A stretch of 31,133 bases of DNA, taken from contig SVLG01000019.1 in the NCBI GenBank assembly GCA_015068055.1, positions 1 to 31,133 of the forward strand. Reading direction: 5' to 3'. Numbering within the stretch: position 1 is the first letter of the stretch; each line of letters starts with the position of its first letter. The notes below the pieces were generated by a model. It was not told the origin of the DNA. It ran no database searches and was given only the letters and a program-made list of their open reading frames with translations. Origin of the DNA: Oscillospiraceae bacterium (GTDB taxonomy: Bacteria; Bacillota_A; Clostridia; Oscillospirales; Oscillospiraceae). Shown here piece by piece: positions 6,303-14,999 of the stretch. The translations under genes and the position numbers were made by a program.

Positions 6303-8273
6303 ATGGCGAAGAAAAGCGGCGTCAGCATACGGACCACGGTCTATAAGAACTTCCGTGGGGCGGACTTTTCTACGGATCCCAGCCTTGTGGCCAGGAACAG
6401 AAGCCCCCTCTGCACCAATATCATAGCGGACGCCGGCGGCATGCCGGAAAAACGCTGGGGCTGGCGGGTGCTGCACCGGCTGGATGGCAGCATCCACGGA
6501 CTCTTTTCCGGCAGCTTCAACGGGCAGCTTCGCTGCCTGGTCCACGCAGGAACAAGGCTCTACGGCTGGGAGGAGACGGAGGCGGAGCCGCAGCTGCTGC
6601 TGGAGGGGCTGGCGGATCAAAAAAGCCGGGGCGTGTATCTCAAGGGCAGACTCTGGATCGTGGATGGGCAGAGCCTCATCTCCTATGACGGAGAGAGGGC
6701 GCAGCGGGTGACGGAGGGGGAGTGCTATGTGCCCACGGTGTTGATCACCCGCCTGCCCACCGGCGGTGGAGAGATGCTGGAGGATGTCAATCTTCTGACG
6801 CCCCGGCGCAAAGAGAGTTTCCAGACCGATGGGGCGGCGGTGAGCTTCAAGCTCAGCGCGGCCATTGACGAGGGCAGCACGGTGCGCGTCTGGGTCTGGG
6901 ACGAGGAGGTTACGGGCTTCACCTGGGAGGGAGACACGGTGACGCTGGCAGCGGCACCTGCGGCCCCGGAGGCGGGCAGGCCCGACGGCCTTCTGGTGGA
7001 GTACAGCCACACGGTGGCGGGCTATGCCCAGCGCATCAACAAGTGCCGGATCATGAGCAGCTATGGTCTTTCCGGAGACGACCGGCTGGTACTCAGCGGA
7101 AACCCGGACTTTCCCAATCTGGACTGGATCAGCGGCTATAACGAGCCCACCTACTTCCCGGACCGGGGTTATGCGGTGCTGGGAAGTGAGGATACGGCCA
7201 TTATGGGCTATGCCCGGGTGGGCAGCTATCAGGCGATCATCAAGAATGACAACGGGCAGGAGCCTACGGTGTATCTTCGCAGCGGGAAACTCAGCGAGGA
7301 GGGCCGGGCCGTATTCAGCACGCAGGCGGCCATGAGCGGCGTGGGCGCGGTGGCGGTGGGAAGCTTTGCCAGTCTTCTGGACGATCCGCTTTTTCTGAGC
7401 GGGACGGGCATTTACGGTATATCCGTTTCGGATATGAGCGGCAGCCGCGTTACCCAGAACAGAAGTTACTTTCTGAACCCCAGACTTACCAAAGAGGCCG
7501 GACTTTCCGCGGCGGAAGCGGTGAGCTGGTGCGGCATGTATCTGCTGGCGCTGCCGGGCGGCCATGTCTATGCGCTGGACGGTCGGCAGGAAAAAAGCTA
7601 CCGCAGCGCGGCCATGGCAGACTTTGTCTATGAAGCCTATTACTGGGAGAACGTCCCGGCGCGGACGTGGCTGAGACTGGAGACGGAGGAAGAAGAGTGG
7701 CTCTACTTTGGCACGGAGGATGGGCGCATCTGCAAGCTCAACAGCGACATTCAGGCCGGGCGTTACAGTGACGACGGCGAGGCCATCTGTGCCGTGTGGG
7801 CCACCAAATACGACGACGACGGCACCCCCAGCTACTTCAAGACCCTGCTGAAGAAAGGCTGCTGCGTAACGATGAAGCCCATGAGCCGATCCAGCGGCAC
7901 GGTGTACTTTCGCAGTGACCGCAGCGACGGCACGGAGCAGGTGATTGCCAGGGACTCCATGGATATTTTCGACTGGGCCGATATCGACTTTGCCCGCTTT
8001 ACCTTCAACAGCAACGATGGACCCCAGGAGATCTATTGCCAGAAGAAGATTAAGAATTATAAACGGCTTCAGATCATCGTCCGCAACGATGAGAAGGATG
8101 AGGGCTTTGGCGTGTATCAGATTACCAAACACTATGTGCTTGGCAACTTTGCCAAGAAAACAGGGCAGAGCCACAGCGTTGCAGGGAACATCACATGGGC
8201 CACGGACGAGGAAGTGGCCGGAGCCACGGAAAGAGCCTGGGAGGATGTTTTCAAGGAGGATGTGGAGATATGA
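6303..8273 (+). CDS. Large beta-rich structural protein, probable tail/hub component
   Basis: 656 residues, start ATG 8 bases after the previous stop, with GGAGTGAGG upstream. It opens with TTVYKNFRGADFSTDPSLVARNRSP, followed by many short beta repeats (YLKGRLWIVDGQSLISYDGE; VYALDGRQEKSYRS; WLYFGTEDGRICKLNSD) reminiscent of blades of a beta-propeller. The GxLYxxDG-like pattern occurs at irregular spacing, so the blades are proposed, not proven. It is the largest protein of the module and the next gene is a connector candidate, so a tail hub or short-tail tube role fits. There is no tape-measure signature, supporting a short-tailed particle. The end overlaps the next start at ATGA. Confidence 0.6.
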   Translation: MAKKSGVSIRTTVYKNFRGADFSTDPSLVARNRSPLCTNIIADAGGMPEKRWGWRVLHRLDGSIHGLFSGSFNGQLRCLVHAGTRLYGWEETEAEPQLLLEGLADQKSRGVYLKGRLWIVDGQSLISYDGERAQRVTEGECYVPTVLITRLPTGGGEMLEDVNLLTPRRKESFQTDGAAVSFKLSAAIDEGSTVRVWVWDEEVTGFTWEGDTVTLAAAPAAPEAGRPDGLLVEYSHTVAGYAQRINKCRIMSSYGLSGDDRLVLSGNPDFPNLDWISGYNEPTYFPDRGYAVLGSEDTAIMGYARVGSYQAIIKNDNGQEPTVYLRSGKLSEEGRAVFSTQAAMSGVGAVAVGSFASLLDDPLFLSGTGIYGISVSDMSGSRVTQNRSYFLNPRLTKEAGLSAAEAVSWCGMYLLALPGGHVYALDGRQEKSYRSAAMADFVYEAYYWENVPARTWLRLETEEEEWLYFGTEDGRICKLNSDIQAGRYSDDGEAICAVWATKYDDDGTPSYFKTLLKKGCCVTMKPMSRSSGTVYFRSDRSDGTEQVIARDSMDIFDWADIDFARFTFNSNDGPQEIYCQKKIKNYKRLQIIVRNDEKDEGFGVYQITKHYVLGNFAKKTGQSHSVAGNITWATDEEVAGATERAWEDVFKEDVEI

Positions 8274-8803
8274 CACTGGGGGAAGGAAAGAAAAAAGTAT
8301 ACGTGCTGCTGGATGAGTACGGCAGTGGGGATGGGGTCGACGAGGACCTTGAGGCGAAGATGAACAGCCTTTTCGACATAGCGCAGAAAGACGTGGCGAA
8401 GATCTGTCGGATTGTCAGGACGGTGAAGCTTCGTGGGGAGGGACGGTATCCCATGCCGGCGGACTTTATCGCGGTGCAGCGCATCTGGAGAAACGGTGAA
8501 AACGTGACCAGAAAGTGCGTATGGCGCTGCGGCGAACTGGTGCTGGGGGCAGGGGAGCGTGTGGAGCTGGATTACTTTGCCGCCCCGGCGACCATCGATG
8601 ACAACACGCCGGAGTCCTGGGAGTTTGAACTGCGGGAGGATGCCTGCGAGGCCATGCCCTTTTATGTGGCGGGGATGGTGTTGAGCAGCGATCTGGTGCA
8701 GGACGGACAGATCTACCTGGACCTTTATGAAAAGGCAAAACGTGAGCTGAGCAGTGTTCTGCCGGGCAGTGAACACCGGGTTGTGAACAGTCTGTTCGGC
8801 TGA
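8270..8803 (+). CDS. Possible head-tail connector/adaptor protein
   Basis: 177 residues, starting at the ATGA overlap with the preceding gene; AAGGAGG upstream. An N-terminal helical part (EDLEAKMNSLFDIAQKDVAKICRIVRTV, about 25-52) is followed by a beta region (FIAVQRIWRNGENVTRKCVWRCGELVL) and a C-terminal helical part (CEAMPFYVAGMVL...DLYEKAKREL). This helix-beta-helix plan and the length are common in dodecameric adaptors that sit under the portal. No specific family was recognised, so the name is an inference from size, fold pattern and position. Confidence 0.45.
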   Translation: MTLGEGKKKVYVLLDEYGSGDGVDEDLEAKMNSLFDIAQKDVAKICRIVRTVKLRGEGRYPMPADFIAVQRIWRNGENVTRKCVWRCGELVLGAGERVELDYFAAPATIDDNTPESWEFELREDACEAMPFYVAGMVLSSDLVQDGQIYLDLYEKAKRELSSVLPGSEHRVVNSLFG

Positions 8804-8813
8804 GGAGGGACGG

Positions 8814-9464
8814 ATGTCAAAGCTGGCAATTACCCTGCAGCAGCTGGAGGAAGCGCTGCGGGACATGACAAGATGGATGCAGGATAAACTGCGGTCATAT
8901 ATCGTCGAGCCTGCCGCCGAGGGCAAGAGCGGATACATTCTGAAAACCAACGGGGCCGGCGGGCGGAGCTGGGAGGCACCGGGAGAGTTTGAATACTGGC
9001 GGCCAACGGTGAGTGCGGAGGGAGAGCTGAGCTGGATGCGGAGCGGTGACACGGAGGAACCGGGAAGCATAAACATATGTGGGCCCCAGGGACCGGCAGG
9101 GCCCACAGGGCCGGCACCGGTTAAGGGTGTGGATTACTGGCTGGAAGAAGAAAGAGCGGCTTTGGCCGAAGAAGCGGCCGCCTTTGTTCCCCGCTGGACG
9201 GAAACCTATCGCGGCACTTTCTCTGCTTCCGGGTGGAGCAGCAGCGCTCCCTATACACAGACGATTACCGTCACCGGCGTGCTGCTGACGGACTATCCCT
9301 TTGTGGACATTGATCTCAGCAATGCAACGGATGCGTCCGCTGTGATCGAGGACTGGAAGCTGGTGGGCCGCTGTACTGTCAGCGCGAATAATAAAGTCAT
9401 TGCGTATTGCTATGAGAACAAGCCCACGGCAAATATCCCGGTGGTTTTTAAGGTGGTGAGATAA
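8814..9464 (+). CDS. Tail fibre/upper baseplate-like protein with collagen-like linker
   Basis: 216 residues. N-terminal helix (LAITLQQLEEALRDMTRWMQDKLRSY) probably trimerises and attaches to the particle. A GKSGYILKTNGAGGRSWEAP segment is typical of phage fibres, followed by a short Gly-X-Y run GPQGPAGPTGPAP (near 90-102) and KGVDYWLEEERAALAEEAAAFV, a pattern repeated in many Firmicutes phage fibre proteins. The C-terminal 80 residues are beta-rich and would be the receptor-binding head. It stops exactly one base before the next gene begins. Confidence 0.7.
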   Translation: MSKLAITLQQLEEALRDMTRWMQDKLRSYIVEPAAEGKSGYILKTNGAGGRSWEAPGEFEYWRPTVSAEGELSWMRSGDTEEPGSINICGPQGPAGPTGPAPVKGVDYWLEEERAALAEEAAAFVPRWTETYRGTFSASGWSSSAPYTQTITVTGVLLTDYPFVDIDLSNATDASAVIEDWKLVGRCTVSANNKVIAYCYENKPTANIPVVFKVVR

Positions 9465-10481
9465 ATGGGCGAGTGTCTGATCATGCGCCGTGGCGGCGAG
9501 ACGTATAAACCTGCCATTCTGAATGCGGCCTATCCGCAGAATGTTACCAAAACGGTCATCAAGGGCAGCAGCACCAGTGCAACGTTCAGCGTACAGATTG
9601 CCGAGGCGGGAAACCCGGCTGAATATACCTACCAGTGGTACAAGGACGGCACAGCGGTGAGCGGCGCAAGCAGCTCTTCCTATACGATTACAGGCCTTAC
9701 CAGTACGGCAACGCATACCGTGTACTGCGAGGTGACAAACAAGGGCGGTACGGTACAAAGTCGCATTGCCACGCTGAAAGTCACCCAGCAGTATACGCCT
9801 GTTCTCAACAGCAGCTACCCGGCGAATATCACGGGAGCCGAGGTGGGGAGCAGCGCTACCTTTAAGGTTACCATTGCAACCGCCGGTGTTCCCGACTCCT
9901 ATACCTATCAATGGTATGTGAACGGCAGTGCCGTCAGCGGTGCAACCAACGCAAGCTACACCAGAAGCAATCTTGCAAAAGGAAGCTACACGGTTTACTG
10001 CAAGGTGACGAATGCGGCCGGTACCGTACAGAGCCGCACAGCCACGCTGACGGTGACGAAGAAGTATTTGTATAAAAACGGCGACAAATGCTCTGGCGTG
10101 ACCGGCGGATGGACCATGGTGAAGGACTCGAACGGCACGGGTGCATTCAATAGTGACCATATCGCTCTCGGCTACACCGGAAGCAGCGGCCGAAATGCCG
10201 CCGCTTACACGGTTAACAAGGTGAGTACAGCCGGTTTTTCAACCATGAAGGTCAAAGTGAACATCACAACCAGCGGCGGTGCCGATTATTATGGTTTCTT
10301 CTTTGGCGTATCTACGCAGAAAACAAATGTCAAATACGAAGGGCTTGTGGCTTACACCCGCAGCAGCACCAAGGGGGAACAAACGCTGTCTCTCAGTTTG
10401 TCATCTTATCAGGGCTCATACTATGCCTGTGTCACCACAAGTACGGCGAACGTCACCGTAAGCGAAGTTTGGCTTGAGTAA
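9465..10481 (+). CDS. Virion adhesin with two Ig-like domains
   Basis: 338 residues starting directly after the previous TAA; AAGGTGGTGAG provides the ribosome site. Two tandem Ig-like repeats of about 90 residues (25-110 and 115-205) each contain the YQWYxxGxAVSGAxxxSY motif, then YTVYCEVTN/YTVYCKVTN, and end in TVQSRxATLxVT. A C-terminal beta domain (210-338; WTMVKDSNGTGAF, ADYYGFFFGVST) looks carbohydrate-binding. Ig-like domains on phage surfaces help weak attachment to bacterial surfaces or mucus glycans. It lacks a signal peptide, consistent with assembly into a virion. It is somewhat A-rich compared with the surrounding genes. Confidence 0.75.
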   Translation: MGECLIMRRGGETYKPAILNAAYPQNVTKTVIKGSSTSATFSVQIAEAGNPAEYTYQWYKDGTAVSGASSSSYTITGLTSTATHTVYCEVTNKGGTVQSRIATLKVTQQYTPVLNSSYPANITGAEVGSSATFKVTIATAGVPDSYTYQWYVNGSAVSGATNASYTRSNLAKGSYTVYCKVTNAAGTVQSRTATLTVTKKYLYKNGDKCSGVTGGWTMVKDSNGTGAFNSDHIALGYTGSSGRNAAAYTVNKVSTAGFSTMKVKVNITTSGGADYYGFFFGVSTQKTNVKYEGLVAYTRSSTKGEQTLSLSLSSYQGSYYACVTTSTANVTVSEVWLE

Positions 10482-10498
10482 AGAGGAGGTGGCAGAGG

Positions 10499-10792
10499 AT
10501 GATAGTTTACGTGGATTCAGACTTCAAGTGCCACGTTTCGAAGGATGGTACGATGGCCGCGGTGGAAACAGGTTTCTTTGACGGCAGGTGCGACACGTTT
10601 GTTGAGGGCTATCGCTTTGTCCCTGCCGGTGAGAGCTGGATGCGGGAAGATGGCGTGGTGTTTGAGGGCGAAATGATTACGCCGTGGAAGGATTACAGCG
10701 AGCTGGACGAGGCGCAGCGGGAATACGAGAGGGAGCAGCTGGCCGAATACAGGGAGGCGCTGGAGATGATCTTTGCGGGGGTGACGGAATGA
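10499..10792 (+). CDS. Small phage protein, function unknown
   Basis: 97 residues; GAGGAGGTGG before the ATG. The N-terminal 60 residues are beta (MIVYVDSDFKCHVSKD; VEGYRFVPAGESWMREDG) and the C-terminal 35 form a charged helix (ELDEAQREYEREQLAEYREALEMI). Proteins with this opening (MIxYVDxxxxCHV) commonly sit just upstream of lysis genes in Firmicutes prophages, which is the case here. No biochemical role is known to me. Confidence 0.7.
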   Translation: MIVYVDSDFKCHVSKDGTMAAVETGFFDGRCDTFVEGYRFVPAGESWMREDGVVFEGEMITPWKDYSELDEAQREYEREQLAEYREALEMIFAGVTE

Positions 10793-10971
10793 AGAAGGAG
10801 CTGCGGGACAGAATTCTTGCCTTTAACCGTGAGCGGGCGGCAGAGCGGGAAACGGCGGAAGATCTGCGGAAACTGCTGAAGATGCTTCCGCCGGGTATCC
10901 TGAAGCAGATCGTCGAGGACAGGGAGCGGGCAGCGGTTCTGGCAAAGTATGGTTTTGACGTGGAGGTATGA
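10789..10971 (+). CDS. Short helical protein upstream of endolysin
   Basis: 60 residues from the ATG overlapping the previous stop (ATGA). Almost entirely helical and charged (ELRDRILAFNRERAAERETAEDLRKLLKML; ILKQIVEDRERAAVLAKYG). No membrane segment, so not a holin. No family recognised. The overlap with its neighbour and the next ribosome site (GGAGGT inside its 3' end) show it is a genuine translated gene of the operon. Confidence 0.65.
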   Translation: MKKELRDRILAFNRERAAERETAEDLRKLLKMLPPGILKQIVEDRERAAVLAKYGFDVEV

Positions 10972-10972
10972 T

Positions 10973-11662
10973 ATGTCGGTTGTCGAAAAAGCCATTGCGT
11001 GGGCGCTGGGAGTCGCCAACGATCCCCTCCACGGCTACGATCAGACGAAACGATGGGGGCCGGACTACGACTGCTCCAGCTTTGTGATCAGAGCTTTTCA
11101 AGAGGCGGGGCTGCCCCTGACGGCTACCTATACCGGGAACATGAAGTATGACTTCCTGCGGAACGGTTTTCGCATTGTGACGGACGGAAGTCTGCAGAGG
11201 GGGGACGTGCTGCTCCATGAACTCAATCACACGGCTCTTTATCTGGGAAACAACCAGCTTGTCCAGGCCAGCATCAACGAACTCGGCACCATTCAGGGCG
11301 GGCGGAGCGGCGATCAGACCGGTGCGGAGATCCTTGTGCGGAGCTATTACAACTACCCGTGGGACATGGTGCTGCGGTATGTGGAGGAAACCGGGGCTCC
11401 GGAGCCAAACGGGACGGGAGCGTCGTCCCCGGGTAAGGGGGCTGCCCTGCCGATGCTGCAGCCGGGCAGCCGGGGAAATGCCGTCCTTTTTCTGCAAATG
11501 CTGCTGATGCACAAGTGGGGGTATCCGCTGCCAAGATATGGTGCGGACGGCGATTTTGGCGAAGAAACCCGGACAGCGCTGCGGACGTTCCAGCAGGAAC
11601 GGGGACTGGATGCCGATGGAGTCTGTGGCCCGGAGACATGGGCGGCGGCAATAGGAGGATAA
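10973..11662 (+). CDS. Endolysin: NlpC/P60-type peptidase with peptidoglycan-binding domain
   Basis: 229 residues from ATG 10973 (GGAGG 6 bases upstream; the longer frame from 10949 overlaps the previous gene more and lacks a site). The catalytic domain (1-130) has Cys34 in DYDCSSF, His86 in HELNHTALYLG and a polar third residue, probably Gln98 in LVQAS. A linker rich in Gly/Ser/Pro (135-158) leads to a peptidoglycan-binding type 1 domain (160-228) with GSRGNAVLFLQMLL, YGADGDFGEETRTALRTFQ and DADGVCGPETW. No signal peptide, so export needs a holin; holin candidates are at 14772 and 14986. It probably cuts stem peptides and could serve as host lysin or virion-borne lysin. Confidence 0.88.
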   Translation: MSVVEKAIAWALGVANDPLHGYDQTKRWGPDYDCSSFVIRAFQEAGLPLTATYTGNMKYDFLRNGFRIVTDGSLQRGDVLLHELNHTALYLGNNQLVQASINELGTIQGGRSGDQTGAEILVRSYYNYPWDMVLRYVEETGAPEPNGTGASSPGKGAALPMLQPGSRGNAVLFLQMLLMHKWGYPLPRYGADGDFGEETRTALRTFQQERGLDADGVCGPETWAAAIGG

Positions 11663-11663
11663 A

Positions 11664-12449
11664 ATGGCACTGAGTAAATACAAAATAAATGCCGAAGAGA
11701 TCGGCAGCAAGGGTGTGGTGGCTGCGCCGGATAAGCTCCGGGGCAGCGCTGCGGAAAACAAGGCGCTTTTCGACCGCCTGATAAGGGAAGTGGTGGCGGA
11801 GAAGCTCAACGCGCTCATTGATGCAGTGACAGCGGAACTGGCCGGGAAGATGACGCTGCCGGAGAATGTGGGTGTCCCCGGTCAGTATCTGCGCGTCGGC
11901 GAAGCGGGCATGGAATGGGGCGTGCCCGGCGGCAGCGGCGACATGATTGCCGCCATCTATGACACGGACGGCGACGGCAGCGTGGACCGGGCGGATGTGG
12001 CGGCTGTCGCCGAAGGCAACGCCGCCACCGCCACAAAACTGCAGACGGCCCGATCCTTCCGGGTGGAGGATGCCAGCGGCAGCAACGAGGGGGAAACGGT
12101 GGGCTTTGACGGCGGCAGCGACATAGTTCTACGTCTGCCGGGACGTATCAAGGCCAATATCGTGGGTGATGTCAGCGGCAACGTGAGCGGTAATGTCAGC
12201 GGGTCCAGCGGAAGCTGCAGCGGCAATGCCGCCACCGCCACAAGACTGCAGAGCGCCAGAAAGATCGGTGAGGCGAGCTTCAATGGGACAGGAGATATCA
12301 CGCTGGCGGCCATGGGAGCTACGAAGGCGGCCAATATAACGGTGGCGGCACCCACGCTGGCTGCTTTTACCGCGAGACGCATCTACATAGGCTCCGCCGC
12401 TCCCGAGGCATCCGACGGTGCGGTGGGCGATCTCTGGGTTGTGATCTGA
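11664..12449 (+). CDS. Tail fibre-like protein with GNAATAT repeats
   Basis: 261 residues, AGGAGG upstream. N-terminal helical part (1-60), then a segment DTDGDGSVDRADVAA (about 99-113) that looks like an EF-hand/dockerin-type calcium loop. Two copies of GNAATATKLQTAR/GNAATATRLQSAR flank a VSGNVSGNVSGSSGSCSGN tract. This repeat is typical of trimeric phage fibre shafts. The C-terminal FTARRIYIGSAAPEASDGAVGDLWV motif is common at the end of phage fibres. It is likely an adhesin, with calcium perhaps stabilising the shaft. Confidence 0.7.
   Translation: MALSKYKINAEEIGSKGVVAAPDKLRGSAAENKALFDRLIREVVAEKLNALIDAVTAELAGKMTLPENVGVPGQYLRVGEAGMEWGVPGGSGDMIAAIYDTDGDGSVDRADVAAVAEGNAATATKLQTARSFRVEDASGSNEGETVGFDGGSDIVLRLPGRIKANIVGDVSGNVSGNVSGSSGSCSGNAATATRLQSARKIGEASFNGTGDITLAAMGATKAANITVAAPTLAAFTARRIYIGSAAPEASDGAVGDLWVVI
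12015..12258 (+). repeat. Imperfect direct repeat encoding GNAATAT motif
   Basis: Two 37-base copies, at 12015-12051 and 12222-12258, about 80 percent alike by eye, within the fibre gene. Both encode GNAATAT[KR]LQ[TS]AR. They reflect duplication of a fibre-shaft unit and could support recombination that changes fibre length. Confidence 0.6.
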
Positions 12450-12458
12450 GGTGAGACC

Positions 12459-13004
12459 ATGGCAACGACAGTGAGTTTGCCGCTGACGGCGACAAGGTAC
12501 AGAGGAACCGGCGTGGACACGCAGGTTACCGGAGACTATGTGGGCAACGTTTATGCCGGTGGCTACGCTGAGTATTACAGAATGCGCCTTGCGTTCAAAC
12601 CGGGACGGGCACTGAGCAGGGTTGTGCTGGATCTGAGCTTTGGCGGACACAACCAGGTGGGAAACGTTTCTTACTATTACACAGTGGCCGGGCAGTGCCC
12701 CGGAACGCATTCCACAGAGGGAACGGTGTTTTCCTGGAGCGGGAAAAGCGCCAGCATTACGCTGGAGGGGCGTTTTGAAGCCGATACGACTTATTATATC
12801 TGGGTGTGGAGTCCGTCGGCGGGGTTGGGTTATGTAGTGTTGTCCTCGTATTCGGCGGAAGGTACCATAGCGGCCCCGGCGCTGTATGTCAAAACCGAAG
12901 CGGGCTGGGTGGAGATCAAGGGACTCTACGCCAAGGGAAGTTCCGGCTGGACAGAAGTAAAAACGCTGCACGCAAGGACAAGCTCCGGCTGGCAGGAATC
13001 GTAA
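12459..13004 (+). CDS. Probable tail fibre/receptor-binding protein
   Basis: 181 residues. The first 130 residues form a beta-sandwich-like domain (LDLSFGGHNQVGNVSYYYTVAG; ITLEGRFEADTTYYIWVWSP) like carbohydrate-binding modules. The last 45 residues have three short repeats ending in aromatic units: VKTEAGWVEIKGLYAK, GSSGWTEVKTLHAR, TSSGWQES. The same GW-E-V/I-K unit is frequent at C-termini of fibre proteins of Firmicutes phages. No known family was assigned beyond that. It lies 9 bases after the preceding fibre gene. Confidence 0.6.
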   Translation: MATTVSLPLTATRYRGTGVDTQVTGDYVGNVYAGGYAEYYRMRLAFKPGRALSRVVLDLSFGGHNQVGNVSYYYTVAGQCPGTHSTEGTVFSWSGKSASITLEGRFEADTTYYIWVWSPSAGLGYVVLSSYSAEGTIAAPALYVKTEAGWVEIKGLYAKGSSGWTEVKTLHARTSSGWQES

Positions 13005-13016
13005 AAAGGGGGTTCT

Positions 13017-14759
13017 ATGAGACGCAAAAAGAAACAGGAGACAAACGAAGCACTGTACTGTGGCTATGACTACTCCACACCGGAGGCCAGAGAAGAGACG
13101 GCTGCGGCTCTCTTTCACCGGGCCAGACAGGCCCGAGCCGCCGTGGAGCGGGACTGGGAGCGCTGCAACGACTACTATAACTTTATTCATGACGTGACGG
13201 CAGAGATCCGGGAGAGCGGTGCCGGGCGGCAGCTGCCCTTTGCCCCGGCGGTGATGCCCGATCCCTGGATTATTGTGGAAAGCCAGATCGAGCCGGAAAT
13301 TCCCGAACCGGAGTTTAGGGGCCGGGACAGCGACATGGACAGTCATAAGGCCCGGCAGCGGGAATATGCTGTTCGCTACATTATCGAAAATAACCGACTC
13401 CGGGATATGAATACCCGCAACGAGCGGCGTCTTCTCAAATACGGCGATGCCTTCTGGAAGGCCTGCTGGGACAGCGAAATGCGCTGTGGGGTCCACGAGG
13501 GGGACATCCGCATCCGGGACATACCCGTGGACTGCATCTTTCCCGATCCGGCGGTGCGCAGCGGAGACATACAGGAGGGGCAGTTCCTCTGCTATGTCTA
13601 TCGTATGCACAAGGTTCGCTTTGCCCAGCTGTACCGTACGGAACTGGAGAGACTGGGCCTTGCGGCGGAGGAGCTTTTTGCCGGGGCCTACATGGACAAA
13701 GAGGGGCTCTTTGACATGAGTACCTCTCTGGACCGGGACGACGATACCGTGGAGGTGCTGGAACACTGGTTCCGCCAGCCGGTCAGCATCGTGCAGGACG
13801 GGCAGGAGATCGAGGCGGGTGCTGTGGGCTGCAGCATTCAGGCCGGCGGCCGGGAACTGCGCTATATACCCTGTTACTGGCAGCGCACCGGCAGACAGTG
13901 CAAGCTTTTCCCCTTTGTCCATTACTGGCGTACCCAGGATGAAAACTCTTTCTGGAACAAGAGTGAGCTTTTCCCGGTGCTGGATCTGGTGGATGCGGCG
14001 GACAGGAAACTGGCCATGGGCCTGCTGGGCGATGCCTTCCTCTCCAACGACATTGTCCTGGTGGAGGAGGGGGCGCTGGCGGAGGGCGAGGAGATCAGTA
14101 ACGAGCCGGGGGCCGTGCTGCATCTCAAGCCCAACCGCATCCATGCCGTGCGGCGTCTGGGCGGGGTGCAGAGCAGTGCCAACGCCGCGGTGGCGGTGGA
14201 CTGGCTCAAGGAGCAGATCGAGCGCAGTACCCGAAACTATGAGACCAGTCAGGGTAAGGAGCCGGCGCGCACCATGACGGCTTCGGGTCTGGCCATGCTC
14301 CGCAGCGATGCGGGTTCTCAGGCGGACATCAAAAAGGCGGACCGGGATGCCGGCTTCGAGCGGCTCTACGAGCTGCTGGACTGGCTGGCGCTGGAATTCT
14401 TTGATGACGGGCGACTGATCTACCTGGGTGCCGACGAGAGCCGGGGACGGGAGGCTGTAAGCTTCCGGTTCAGCTCGGATGCTCTCAGCGAGCAGATGCC
14501 AGCTGTGCTGGATCTCCATGGAAACGTTGTGAGGGAAAGCTGGACCTACTGGCCGAGACTGGATGTGACCATCAGCGCCGGGGAAAGCATCCTCCGGGGG
14601 AAAAAGGCCACGTTGGAGGCCCTGCAGAGCATCAGTGCAGCGGCGGTTACGGCGGAGAACTGGAAGCTCTTTGCCGCCCAGCTGGAAATTCTGGACATCC
14701 CCGGCAAGCAGGACATCATCAACGAATGGAAGCGGCGCTTTGAGTCGGTGGTTGTATAA
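13017..14759 (+). CDS. Portal protein, P22-type
   Basis: 580 residues; AAAGGGGG before ATG. The N-terminus has the helical RDWERCNDYYNFIHD segment found in podovirus-like portals, followed by a wing/stem region including YAVRYIIENNRLRDMNTRNERRLLKYGDAFWK (118-150) and IRIRDIPVDCIFPDPAV. The long C-terminal helical part (420-480, RSTRNYETSQGKEPARTMTASGLAML) is the crown/stem region with the typical TASG motif. Length is that of P22 gp1-like portals. It forms the dodecameric ring that the terminase docks to. Position is odd: portals usually sit next to terL, here the gene lies after the fibre and endolysin genes. Confidence 0.85.
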   Translation: MRRKKKQETNEALYCGYDYSTPEAREETAAALFHRARQARAAVERDWERCNDYYNFIHDVTAEIRESGAGRQLPFAPAVMPDPWIIVESQIEPEIPEPEFRGRDSDMDSHKARQREYAVRYIIENNRLRDMNTRNERRLLKYGDAFWKACWDSEMRCGVHEGDIRIRDIPVDCIFPDPAVRSGDIQEGQFLCYVYRMHKVRFAQLYRTELERLGLAAEELFAGAYMDKEGLFDMSTSLDRDDDTVEVLEHWFRQPVSIVQDGQEIEAGAVGCSIQAGGRELRYIPCYWQRTGRQCKLFPFVHYWRTQDENSFWNKSELFPVLDLVDAADRKLAMGLLGDAFLSNDIVLVEEGALAEGEEISNEPGAVLHLKPNRIHAVRRLGGVQSSANAAVAVDWLKEQIERSTRNYETSQGKEPARTMTASGLAMLRSDAGSQADIKKADRDAGFERLYELLDWLALEFFDDGRLIYLGADESRGREAVSFRFSSDALSEQMPAVLDLHGNVVRESWTYWPRLDVTISAGESILRGKKATLEALQSISAAAVTAENWKLFAAQLEILDIPGKQDIINEWKRRFESVVV

Positions 14760-14771
14760 AGGAGGAAGAAT

Positions 14772-14999
14772 ATGAGCGAAAAAATGAAAGATGTATGGGC
14801 GCGTGCGCTGAAAACCTTCTGGCAGGCGGCGCTGGGTTATCTGCTGGCAGACGCGGCGCTGCTCCGGGAGGCGCTGACCATCCCGCTGGAGCGTTCCCTT
14901 TGGGCCACGCTGCTGGCGGGAGCCGCTGCCGCGGGCTTTTCTGCCATCTACAACGGTTTTATGAAGCCTGTGCTGGAGGGGAGCCATGGAAAAAGCTAA
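14772..14999 (+). CDS. Holin-like membrane protein
   Basis: 75 residues, AAAGGAGG upstream. Two hydrophobic segments, FWQAALGYLLADAALL (17-32) and LWATLLAGAAAAGFSAIYNGF (45-65), with a charged N-terminus (SEKMKDVWARALK) and short tail. This is a class II holin plan. It would allow the endolysin across the membrane. The gene overlaps the following one by 14 bases, which encodes a second small membrane protein. Confidence 0.65.
   Translation: MSEKMKDVWARALKTFWQAALGYLLADAALLREALTIPLERSLWATLLAGAAAAGFSAIYNGFMKPVLEGSHGKS

Noticed and set aside
6132..8276. 714-codon minus-strand open frame
   Set aside because: Shadow of the 656-residue tail protein; no ribosome site or motif.
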